Shown here one piece after another: positions 33,954-45,238 of a stretch of DNA of 64,000 bases. A program made the position numbers and the translations under genes. Below the pieces are notes generated by a model. That model saw only the letters and a program-made list of their open reading frames with translations. It was not told the origin of the DNA and did not search any database. Numbering within the stretch: position 1 is the stretch's first letter; each line of letters starts with the position of its first letter. This DNA is from Streblospio benedicti (lineage: Eukaryota > Annelida > Polychaeta > Spionida > Spionidae), in contig CM032661.1 of assembly GCA_019095985.1 (NCBI GenBank), forward strand, positions 14,559,823 through 14,623,822, given 5' to 3'.

Positions 33954-36890
33954 AATGTAGCATCGAAATGCAGCATCATCAAAATGCAGCAGCAGCAGCA
34001 GCAGCAAAATGCAGCAGCAGCAGTAAAATGTAGCATCAAAATGCAGCATCATCAAAATGCAGCAGCAGCAACAGCATCAGCAGCTTATGGAGGTGCTACA
34101 AGTGGTCTATCAATACAGGTGGCCTTAGTTGCAGGTCCTACAGCATCTAACATTTGCACGCACCTCCACCGGTTGCCGTCGTCCTTCATGTAGACATCCT
34201 TCACTCTGGCCACGTGCTTCACGCTGAACACGGGCGGCTTCTCGGTGATAACACGCGACTCGGGCAGCAGCAGCAGCACGTACAGCAGAATGACGAGCAG
34301 CACGCCCGCCAGCAACAGGAAGCAGTAGCCGTAACCTAGGAAACCAGGGACATTATCAAAGTTATATCATATTTGAGGGGGAAAAGTGTGGGTAATATGC
34401 CTCTTGCATATCCCTCCTCCCCCGTTCTTGATCTACCAGCATCAAAACTATTAAGTACAGTAGAACCTCCGACTACGACCACCTCTCTATTGAGGCTACC
34501 TCTATAATAAGACCACTTTTCATGGTCCAAAGCCTTCTTAAAGTTACCGAACGAGTCTCTGTATAGACACCACCTCTCTCCTAATCGAGAGGTTCTACTG
34601 TAATGTGTTTAGGCAAATCTGAAAATCGACCCACCGATGGCCTTGAGGAGGTATCCGCTGAGAGCGAGCCCCGTCGTGATGCCGAGCCCCAGCGATGCCT
34701 CCACTAGCACGATGCGGAAGGCGCGGTTCTCGTGGCTCGTGATGTCCGACAGGTACGCAAACACCGCCATCAGCAGTGCAACAAACCTGCAGGTAAAACA
34801 ATCAGATGCTTTATACTAGCAAAGTTACATGAAATTAGTGGCAATGTATGTAAAATCTTAAAACTATTATATTTCATGTATGTAAAATCTTAAAACTATT
34901 ATATTTCATTTTGATTTTTTTGCTACAGCGGCTTTAAGGAAAGGTTTTTCATGACAATGTCAGGACGAACATCAATGAATGACCAATCTAAAAAATGAGG
35001 GCCTCTGTGGTCTTAACAGACAGTCACTCATATTAGCCTATAGGGTCATATTCCAATTATTTCATGATGTAACATTAACATATTTAGAGTTCATGCTTGT
35101 TTAAAAATGAAAAATGTATGATAAAATTATCGTTCCTGACTTACCCGCCCCCGAAGGCCTCGAGCACAGAGGCGAGGATGAGCCAGGCCTTGCTGATGCG
35201 CGTGAACACGATGGTGAGGTTGAGGACGACACGAAGCAGTGAGCCGACCGTGGCCAGCACCATGATGGGGCTGCAACAGAGAGGCAGCATGGTGGAGATA
35301 TGTGCAGTAGCACTTTTCTATTCAGACCACCCCTTGTTGGTCTTGATAGAGAGATGGTCTTGTCTTGGATGTTTGAGGTAGTCTTTAGGAGGGATTAGGA
35401 CCACGATAAATCAGACGGTTTCGTTATTCTTTGATGATGGTTTGAGTTTGAGCTAAAAGCTTCCAGGGTTTTACCTGATTGTTTAAGGTAAACATCCACT
35501 CATGAGCTCTTATATCAAAACTCGACATTGTATATCCTGTTTAAAAATCTAAATAACACTGAAAATGATACCAAATTTAAACCAATACTCTACTACAAAC
35601 TACACTTTCATCTCTTTTAAATCACAATCTCGCAACACCCGCATGTCCCTAACTATATCATCCCCATAGCTTTTAAGAAAACACTTAGGGTAAAACAAAA
35701 CCCATTCGTCTCACCGTCTGCCTCCGAGGTCGCTGTATCCCCCCATGAGCACTGTCGCGAGCAGGGCGACGGGCAGCTGGCAGGCACCCAGCACAGCTGA
35801 CCAGTTGGCCGCCTCCGCCTGCACCGCCCACCGCACGTCACCAGTGCTGCCATCACTGTCACCAGTCGTCACATTCCCCCCAACACAAGATGACTCATTC
35901 CTGAAGTGAAAAAACAGATCCCAATGAGCACAGTTTAACCTAGCTTATCACACAGGCTTGAAAATTTGATCTTCATCTAATGTAAGTGGTCAAGTTTCTG
36001 ATCTCATTTAATATTTTTTTAGCTAAAGCTGTTCACTGACTTGCTCTTCTGCTTTACATTAAATATGTTCATGAGCATGAGAGCTGTAGTATCTAACAAA
36101 CGCTATCTTTTGAAAGATTTAGTGTAACATCCAACAAAAACCAATTCAACGCTTTACACCAGCTATACGAAAAAAAGGTGTAACATAGAAGTTTGTTTTA
36201 TGTCTTTGTAGACCTTCATTAGCATGACCTCTCTATTTAGAATTAACCAGGAAAATTAGCATCATGTGGCGTCAATTAGATACAGGGTAGTCTCTTTATA
36301 GAGGTTGGTAGTGATATATTTATTAACGGCTACGGACTGTGAAAAACTGTCTTACTATAGAGGTGGTCTTTACCCAGAAGCAGCTCACTAACAGCCCTTA
36401 TCAAAACTAATGGCCCCTATCAACGTGGTCTTAACTGGATGTCCTACTGTATATATTTTGACACTACACTCTCTGCATGTTATGGAATTCTTATGAATGT
36501 CCTAGCGTTATTTGTCAATCATGATACATCACCAAAACAATTAGAGGTTAGGATCCGGGGTTAGGATTCTATAAAAATATTCACATACCTGAGTATAGCT
36601 GCACTTGTGTTGTATTCCCCTGCGATAATGTCATACAGAAACAACTGTGTGAGATTATTCGACATCGCAACGAACACCGAATACAGGAACACCACAGGCT
36701 CGATGGTAACTGAGCATTTTCTGGGCGCTCCTCGAGATGCAAGCCCATGTAGAGATGATGCATGGCGATGACTCACTTGTATGGAGTTCTCATGAGTACT
36801 AAGAAGATGGTTTGAGGCTTCTGGCTCGGAATCTGCAGTTCCTGGATCAATCAATGGATCGTCTTCGTTCATGCGGTTGCGAAGATCCAT
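31974..36890 (-). CDS. SLC46-type MFS transporter (C-terminal exons not found)
   Basis: Nine coding exons: 36890-36589, 35900-35715, 35270-35145, 34786-34635, 34335-34164, 33794-33683, 33266-33204, 32521-32410 and 32057-31974. All splice phases agree. The protein starts MDLRNRMNEDDPLID, a cytosolic acidic N terminus, then shows SLC46 hallmarks: a glycosylatable first extracellular loop, GGYSDLGGRR after TM2, RFVALLMAVFAYLSDIT and AFRIVLVEASLGLG, LPESR before the long central loop, and RSYNSKLVSPQDQG before the last membrane helices. The family includes the proton-coupled folate transporter (SLC46A1) and lysosomal SLC46A3; the substrate cannot be read from sequence. About 436 codons are present, versus about 450-500 plus the last helices expected. 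No exon encoding the final TM segments is evident between 31,974 and the 7SL gene. Confidence 0.85.
32553..32730. mobile_element. MITE of the tacagtaSaacctc family, copy 1
   Basis: It begins tacagtacaacctcc and ends ctactgta (inverted), with internal ctctattgagaccgcctcta text typical of the family. It is noncoding and lies in an SLC46 intron. Confidence 0.6.
33917..34084. repeat. (AGC)n trinucleotide array with higher-order units
   Basis: Runs of AGC are interrupted by aaaatgtagcatc / aaatgcagcatcatca spacers that recur, giving a compound higher-order repeat in the SLC46 intron between exons 5 and 6. Confidence 0.9.
34456..34602. mobile_element. MITE of the tacagtaSaacctc family, copy 2 (147 bp)
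   Basis: The best-preserved copy. TIRs are tacagtagaacctc at the left and gaggttctactgta at the right, with internal ctctattgaggctacctctataataagacc text. More diverged relatives occur near 35,305-35,400, 36,205-36,455, 44,966-45,155, 47,480-47,635 and 49,820-49,985. Confidence 0.75.
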
Positions 36891-39800
36891 GGCTATAGTC
36901 TTTTTTGTTCACTCTGGCTGTGTATTATCCACCAGTGTTTGTGATCATCTATATGGAGGAAATATAGACTTTAAGGAAATGTATATAGTTGAAGATTGTT
37001 TATATCGAACATCTCATAAGATGAAATCATAGCATAGTAAAATGTCACAGGTATAACCTTTCACAGTATAAGTCAGCTATTCTTTATTATTAAAAGTATA
37101 TCTATCTACTTTACTTTTCAGTAGTTTATCAGAACTTTCACAATGTCAATGATTAGCGCATGATTATAGTACTTTCTTTCATATCCATATGTAAACCTTT
37201 CAAATTTTACTTTACTCTTTAAATTTAAAAAAGTTAAATATGTAGCTCTCAAAATGCATGCATAAAAAGAAAATTCATGTTGATAGTTCTACTCATAATA
37301 TATGTTTCAAATCCAAATCAATAATTAAAATATCTGATTTAAAGAAAATACTTTATACATACTTTAACAGAGGTTAAGCAGACTGAATAAATATGTCACA
37401 ATCTTTCATATATATAGCCTTCAAAAAATGTCTCAAGGTCTCCCACCTACATAAAATTTTGTGGTCTACTGCTGCCCTGGATTGTACTTGAATGATTTAC
37501 CCCTCATCTAAACAAATTCAGAAGCTTTTTCAACTTTCATGGCAAAAAAATCTAATTACCTTTACAGTGGAACCCTTTTTAATGGAAGACATCAACAACT
37601 ATATAGCAACTACAGCTCTCATAGATCTATCATAGGAAACTCTGGCTACATGTAGATTTTATGTCAAGAAAATACTTGCATGGATCCCCTAAGTTAATAT
37701 TTACAACAAGTTTGCACAAAGTTGTGACCTTATGTGACTTCTTAACCTTTGCTTATGGGCAGCCAGATGCATATCTATCTATACCTATCTATAGTGTAAT
37801 TATTTCCAGGTAATTATTTTAATTGATTGCTTGCTCTCCAGGTGCTATTCTGATTGGAAATCAGTTATTTTCTTTATTAAGACTATGCCCTATATATGTT
37901 CACAATTTGTAAAGTATCTACACTTTCGCTATGAACGTAATAGATAAGAGGAGCTGCATATACAATGTAGATCTATATTCTTCAGTATGCAACATATAAT
38001 GTATAAGATATTAAATCCCAGGTGTTATTCATTTTTGAACTTTCATACAGAAATTTTAAATGAGAGTGCATTGCTAAGAAAATCTACCATGAGTTGTGAC
38101 GAGTTTAATATGCAATAACAATATGTACTTACATTGAATTTTCTGTGTGGTTACATGGATAGATAATGCAGTTCAAAACTCCAACGGAGACACATAAATG
38201 AGTATGACTTATAATTTCCAGACATTTCGGATTGTATCCCACAATTTTAACAGCAATTACAAATTGCAGCACCGTTCATAGCGTATTAGCAGTTACATTT
38301 TATAGCAACTACAGTTTATTTAACCATTGATGCATCAATCCGAAACCATTATCACATGACGATTATTAATATGCGACGGAGCCGAATGTAAAAGACATTA
38401 TTTATACACTTAGTATTGTTGTTGTAAAAGTCTCTTTCTCATTAACAAATAATTTCGTATTGCTTATAGTACAAAATGACATGATATATACAATTTTTAT
38501 CATCTTTAAATAACCTATATATTATGTAAATGATAAAACCATTAACAGTAAGTAATATGACTTAAATATAATCATATAAAAAATTGAGTTATTATCATAA
38601 CGTTCTCTTCTGCATGGGTGTTTGCACTATTACTCCTAATAGCCATTCAATTTCGCTTTGACAAACCAAATGAGCAAGAGCACCTGATTTTTCAATTTCT
38701 TACATTTTTAAAGCTTCTACTCAACCAAATTTGACGTGAATGTTTACGAAAACGTGCAAAATGTTTATGAAGACAGGCAGACTGTGAGTGATCGTAGTGC
38801 CGGATGACTGTGTGAGGATCCCCCAGGTTCCCGGGATGAAGGTGTGCGTCAATTGGGAGAGAGAATGTATTGGAGATGTGAATAGTTTCCCCCTTAATAT
38901 ATACACACTTTTTCATAGTCTTTTAATTTCATAGCATTTCAGTGTGCATTTGAATTTTTGCATGACTCCACTCAGAGGTACAAAGTTCATGACGTAATAT
39001 TCCACACCACCTTCTACAACCCTTTACAACCCGCGCCTCTTTGTTGTTGTTGTTTTGTCGTGTTAGTTTTTGTTTTTGGTTGTTTTTTGGTGGTTTCTTG
39101 GTGGTTTAAATGCCACTTTAATAGAAGAAATATAATTCACGGTGGTTACACTGTATATGTAAAATGCATGTATAAATACACCTTAAGGGCAAAGACCTCT
39201 ACCTTTGTCTGTTGTCGACGGTGGTGACTAAAGTCTTGTGACGCGTGGGCTGCTAGAGAACAAAAAGGCCATTAATAAATGTAATTTTGATCACATGATC
39301 TCGTCATAAGACCTTATAGATTGATAAATGACTAAGACTAGTATACCACGCAAGAGTGAAACACATGCTGTTTTAAGGCTACTTTAAATATCTTTAAATA
39401 GATACATATATCTTATTCAAATACATGTGTATGGTTGATGCGTAAGAAAGAATTTATGTGTAAATTACAATAAGTATTTGAAGGAAATGAAGCTCGACTG
39501 TGTAGAAGTAGAAAACTATGATTTCTACCTGAAAAATGTTTTGCCAATGTGAATGTACTGTATAACACACGGTCAATTAGATAAGAATATAGTTTAAAAA
39601 TCACACAATAGACATTGGCAAGCACTGCTTAGTTTCCATAACCAAAGAGCGCTTGTATTCATTACCGGTAACTCTCCACACAATCAAAGGTGTTTGATAA
39701 ACTGATATTACTGATATTAACTATCACATTAATGATCATTATTAGTTTTCATGATTGACGAGACAATTGTTTACAATGTGTGTGCAAAATTGGACAACAC

Positions 39801-40500
39801 ACCTTTATGCATTCAAGTAAAAAAATGTTTATTTTACTGGCACAGTAGATCTAAAATAATTAATACTATATACAAACAAGAACAGATGTACCCAACCTCA
39901 GTGGGTGTATACATCAGTGAAATCATTTCAGGAAAAATGTTTAAAAAAGTAACATCATTGTTTCGTTGAGATATGAATTAAATAGTTAGCAGTTTGGGAC
40001 ACATGTAGCTTTACTTCTTACATCATCGCCAACTTGATGTACATGTAGTTAACTTGCTGCAGATATAATGTCCCGTTAACTCAAAGTTCTGTTAACTCGA
40101 GATTATCACCCAACTCACTTCAACCTCGAGTTGCACTGGTGCGACTGTACAATAGAATCAACACATTGACATGATTGACATGTTATTGTTAATTATTTGT
40201 GTGTTTTTGTCAGTTTTGTACAACGATCATGGTGACGGGACCCTAGCGCACAATTACGTTGAACAGTTGTAGATCACTTGCAGGTAATTAATAAGCCATT
40301 TCTGCTGTTTGAGAGTGGTTTTGTATTATTAAGTGAGGAAATCAGCTGAAATGGAAGCTCTATGAGTTAGGAGTGCGGTGGGGGTGGGGCTATGAAGGGG
40401 GCATTCAAAATTCTCTGGAGAGGGGGGGTCTTGGTCAGAAAATGTATACGGTTATTACACGGACAGGCTGAAAATGGCACCCACCAATATACCTATTTTT
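36891..40500. other. AT-rich intergenic region upstream of SLC46 gene
   Basis: No supported coding exon, RNA gene or terminal-repeat element. A short minus-strand frame at 38,692-38,916 shows no recognisable domain and I do not call it a gene. The sequence immediately upstream of 36,890 should hold the SLC46 promoter and any 5' UTR exon; I see no clear core element. Confidence 0.45.
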
Positions 40501-40529
40501 CAGAAAACAAGAAAACATGTCCCGCAATA

Positions 40530-40640
40530 TGTCAATATCTGAGAAAGATGTGACATGATTTACCAATATCTGACCCAAATATGACATAATATACCAATAT
40601 CTGATACAAATGTGACATAAATATACCAAACATCTGAAAA
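40530..40640. repeat. Short tandem repeat, about 33-36-bp period
   Basis: Three imperfect units of accaatatctgayacaaatgtgacataatat-like text, noncoding. Confidence 0.65.
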
Positions 40641-40819
40641 AAAGACACCCAGTTTTGGGGCACATTCTTTCTTACCGCGAAAATGTTAGACAGCCCCCCC
40701 TACCCCCCCCAACCGTTGCTGGTTTGTAAGGAAGGAACATGTAGCATGAAATGATGTAAAATTATAGGAATTGGGAAAAGTTATAGCATGAGTGTTTAAA
40801 ATAAGGTGCCCCGTACGTG

Positions 40820-40864
40820 TAACTAATTAACTAACTAAATAACTAAGTACAGTAACTAACTATC

Positions 40865-40903
<39 letters not shown>

Positions 40904-40995
40904 TAAACTAACTGAGCTAACTACGTGTAACTACCTACATGTAACTAACTAACTAATTAACTAACTGACAGACTGACTGACTAACTAACTACATG

Positions 40996-41057
<62 letters not shown>

Positions 41058-41345
41058 GTTTATTAACTGACTGACTGACTGACTAACTAAATAATGAACA
41101 AATGAATACATAATAAGTATTGTATGGTATGGTATGGGAGCACAGGTCGGCCTGATCTCATAACCTCATTCCATCTCATAAGCAAGCAAGTAAGTAAGTA
41201 AGTAAATAAATAAATAAAAAAGTAATTAAATAGATAAGTAAGTAGCTTATTAAAGAAATAGATAAATGAATGAATGAATGAATGAATGAATGAATGAATG
41301 AATGAATGAATGAATAAATAAATAAATAAATAAATAAATAAATAC
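40820..41345. repeat. Compound tetranucleotide microsatellite (AACT)n / (AATG)n / (AATA)n
   Basis: A long (aact/ctaa)n block to about 41,095, a short unique interval, then aagt, aatg and aata blocks to about 41,345. Confidence 0.95.
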
Positions 41346-41712
41346 TTTAAAATTGAAATGGAAGAAAGGGGGAAAGAATTAAAAAGAGAATGCTGTGGGA
41401 TTTCTTGACCCCTGTAAAATCCCCCATGTAGCTACATGTAATGGTTCCATGATATTAGAGCGTCTATTCCAATTCATATTTTCCTTGGCACTTATTTCTA
41501 GTGATAGATAGCTATAGCTGACCCCTATAATTATATCAGTTTTGAAAATGTGTTTTCCGGTTATTATGAAAATTACAATTAATAGTCTGACAATCATATT
41601 TATAGCTGTTTGACTGATATAGTCTACATCAAAAGTTTTCATATTGCAATAACATGACGGGTTTAACTTGCACTGCTTTGATCCTGTTTGTTTCGGTAAG
41701 TGATGCATTTAT

Positions 41713-43735
41713 AGATAGATAGATAAAATGTTTTTTTATTGACAAATGTTACATTTGTAATTATGATATAGTTGCAAAACACATATTTATACATGTAACA
41801 CCCAGCCCTATGGGCTCAATTGTCATAACATATATACAATAATATATACAAATAATATATATAAATAAAAATAATTATCAAGCAGATTGACCAATAGTGG
41901 AATGAAAAGTTGAACATTTATTTATCTTTATATTCACAATTTTTTCTTTCATGGAAGATTTTCAAAAGATATTTTGCAAATTTTCTTATATGTTTGGAAC
42001 TAAGTAAAGACAACTTTCCAATATCCGTCATATTCTGAAAGTTAGGAATATCATTTTCAATACTGTTATAAAATTCTTGTCTAGATAGGTTGTAAACAGG
42101 ACAATGAAAAATGAAGTGAATCTCGTCCTCAATTTTATCATCATTGCATATCTGACATAATCTTTGTGTGATTTTAAGATTAGTAAAACGACCTGTTTCT
42201 ATACGAATTGGTAAAGTACCCATTCGAAATTGGGCCACCATTGATCTTTCTGCAGAAGATAGGTTCAATTTAACATATTTTTCTACACCCTCTTTACACA
42301 TTATTTGTTTATATAGTCTCAATTTTGGTTTCTTATCGATAAATCTTAACAGTGTATCATTATGTGCATTCTCTAATTTATCCTTACACAATTGTAAATC
42401 GCATACTTGTTTCTCAATATAAATATCATTCATGTCTAATTGCCTCAATACATTCTTTAAATAATAACACCAACTACCCCTGTATGGGTGATTATACATA
42501 TCATTAGATACTTTCTTTGTGAGTCTATTGTCAGACATAAGCAACAACCTATTCCAATATCTAAGAATGTTCAGCTTTCGTTTACATTCATTTGAAACCC
42601 ATCCTAGATCTTTATACATTGAAACAATTGTACAAAATTTATGTACACCTAAAAATATGCTTTATCAACAACCTTATCTAGATTATCCATCTTATAAATA
42701 CCTGTAATTTCAGTTCCGTATTCAACTATGGGAAGAACACAGCTATGGAAACATTTTGAATAACTCTCGTATGTCATACACTCACCCATTTTCATCTTAC
42801 TTATTAATGCCCCAAGAGCTCTACTACCCGCAGTCGATAATCTTGATCCATGCTCTTCAAATCTAAATGCTGATCAAAATAAATGCCTAAATATTTATAA
42901 CATTTTACATAATCAACTGTCTTTTTCCCGTACTTGAATACATTACTATTTCGAGCCTTTTTTTTCGGAAACAAATTATTTTTGTTTTTTCCATATTAAC
43001 AGCCATTTGCCATTTATTGCACCAAGTGTAAACAAAATCTAACATTTTTTGCAGTTCATCATTACTTTCTGATAATATAACTACATCATCTGCATACATT
43101 AATATTGGTATTTTTGGCCAAAATAATTTACACCAAAATTCAAAGATTTTAAATCTTCTGCCAGGTCATTGATGAAAATCAGAAATAAAACAGGAGACAA
43201 TGAGTCACCTTGTTTTACTCCTCTGCCTGTCTCAAACCAATCTGTCAGGTTATTGTTCAGTCTAATGCAACTTTGAGTTTTAAGTGGGTCATAAATTGAT
43301 TTAATTATATTATACATTCTCCCAGTTATGCCACTTTTTAATAATTTGTACTTTAAAAACATCCTATCTAGACCATCAAAAGCCTTCTTAAAGTCAATAA
43401 AACATCCCAATAGTTCTCGTCCTTTTAATATTGAATTTTGTGCGAACCGTGTGTAAAATAAAAGCTTGATCAATACATGATCGTCCATTGCGGAAACCTC
43501 CCTGTTCTTCCGCTAAAAGCCCATTCTCTTGTAAAAAAAGTTACTCACCGTGTACGCCAGAATGGCTGTAAAAACTTTAGACACACAACTAATCAAACTA
43601 ATCCATCTATAATGACTTGGTATTCTTGGATCTGTTTCTGGCGATTTATGCAGAGGGTGGACAATGGATTGGTACCAAGGTGTTGGTATTAGCCCAGTAT
43701 CAAAACATAAGTTAAACAAATTAACCAACATGACT
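41713..43735 (-). mobile_element. 5'-truncated LINE with reverse transcriptase
   Basis: The minus strand encodes parts of a non-LTR RT: YRWISLISCVSK, then IDFKKAFD (motif A), GVKQGDSLSPVLFLIFINDL (motif B) and YADDVVI (motif C). A C-terminal tail follows with RMGTLPIRIETGRF and a CxxC...HCP zinc-knuckle-like end (QRLCQICNDD, IHFIFHCPVY), stop at about 41,918. The 3' UTR runs to a (TATC)n tract at about 41,715-41,730. The frame is interrupted near 43,485, 43,100 and 42,625-42,900. The 5' half (endonuclease) is absent. The CR1/Jockey-like clade is a guess. Confidence 0.85.
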
Positions 43736-44024
43736 TTAATGTGACCTTTGTCAAGGCCAAGGTTATTGTTCTAATATGTGGGTTTTTGTTACTTTGCATA
43801 TTATGTGCATTGTGTATGTGCACTTTCTAATTGACCGCACCAAGAGGCAAGAAGGTCTAATTAACGTCTGCCCAACAGACGATAAGCTTAATTATGATAT
43901 CTTTTATTGAAACGAAAACTATGAATGAAATTCCTTATAAAGGCTACTTTGCATGTTGATTTTGATAATTCGTAGTCTGCAGCGCCTACGTATATCAATA
44001 TCATAGAAGCTAGAACCTACATTT

Positions 44025-44964
44025 AAGGGTTATCATATTGGGTTGGGTGTGATATGAGAAATATCATATCTGAGATAGTCCCATCTCACATCCCCCAAAT
44101 ATGGGTAACGTAGTAATTAGACTCCGCCCACTTTTACTACAATATTTACAGCTCGTGCTATAAAGCGCGCCGATTGGTCAAAAGAAGTGGTGTGATGTTT
44201 GCAATGATTCCTCATCACAGGATGAGTTGATCATCTGAGGGGGGGGTAGGTCATTTGTCTTTGGCAGAACTAGTTATTTTCAACTTTGTGGAACAAACAT
44301 TATTTTTGGCGTTTTACATCATAACTTTATTGTGCTTCACTAGCAGTAAAATGTTTATTTTGAAAATATTCAGAAGTAAAATATTCATTCTAAAAAACTA
44401 CCTACCCCTCTCAGATGGCTGGACGAGTTGATTATCTGAGAGGTTTTGCTGGACGAGTTGATTATCTGAGAGGGGGGCCTGGTTCTTTGACTTTGGCTAA
44501 AACATTTATTTTCAATTTTTTGGTGCAAACATTATTTAATTCTGTTTTACATCACAACTTTATTCTATTTCACTAGCAGTAAAATATCTGTTTGTAAAGT
44601 TTCAGAAGTAGAATATGTATTTGAAAATACAACCTACCCCTCTCAGATGTAGTGGCCCACAAGGGTGGGTAAAATGACTTTACTTATGCATAGACCGTGT
44701 TTGTGACCTTTTAACCATCTCAGCTGATTTGCATATACCGCACTTGGACATTGAAATGCATAGTTTGAGTTTAAAGAATAAAATAAATATGTTTCTGATA
44801 TGATTTCGAGGGTGGAGTGTGAGAAAAGGGTTATCATATTGGGTTGGGTGTGATATGAGAAATATCATATCTGTAGGGAATCACTCGTTCGCTGGCGCTC
44901 ACTCGTGATTCCCTACAGATATGATATTTCTCATATCACACCCAAGCCAATATGATAACCCTTA
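44025..44964. mobile_element. Foldback element with nested palindrome and internal tandem repeat
   Basis: aagggttatcatattgggtt starts at 44,025, recurs in direct orientation at 44,826 and recurs inverted, ending at 44,964. The last two form an almost perfect 140-bp palindrome (arms about 58 bp, loop ctcgttcgctggcgctcactc). Between them, 44,235-44,440 is repeated as 44,470-44,650 (roughly 200-bp units), separated by two copies of ggacgagttgattatctgag. It has no open frame and is probably a non-autonomous DNA element. Confidence 0.65.
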
Positions 44965-44965
44965 A

Positions 44966-45155
44966 AGAACCTCTCTATTAAGACCACCGGGAGGACTGAT
45001 CTAGAATTGTCTTTTATACTCTGATCTAGAATTGTCTTTATAGATATGTAGTGTGTTCATGATTGTCTCTTTGTGAAGGTTTGGAAAGGCGAGAAATAGT
45101 CTTATTACAGGGGTGGTCTCCAAATAGATATGGTCTTAATTGGAGCTTCTACTGT
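44966..45155. mobile_element. MITE of the tacagtaSaacctc family, diverged copy
   Basis: gaacctctctattaagaccacc at the left and attggagcttctactgta at the right mark the two ends. It lies directly between the foldback element and the first AChBP-like exon found. Confidence 0.5.
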
Positions 45156-45238
45156 ATTTTGTCTCCCAAAGGGTTAAAGTTGTGATGTTATTGAAACCTT
45201 CATATTACATATAACCCGCGTCGTACACAACTCCACAG

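Noticed and set aside
33851-34055. Cys-rich and Leu-rich minus-strand frames over the AGC array
   Set aside because: They are translations of a trinucleotide repeat in an intron.
40820-41345. Repeated short units as a CRISPR array
   Set aside because: These are simple tetranucleotide microsatellites in a eukaryotic genome, with no spacer structure.
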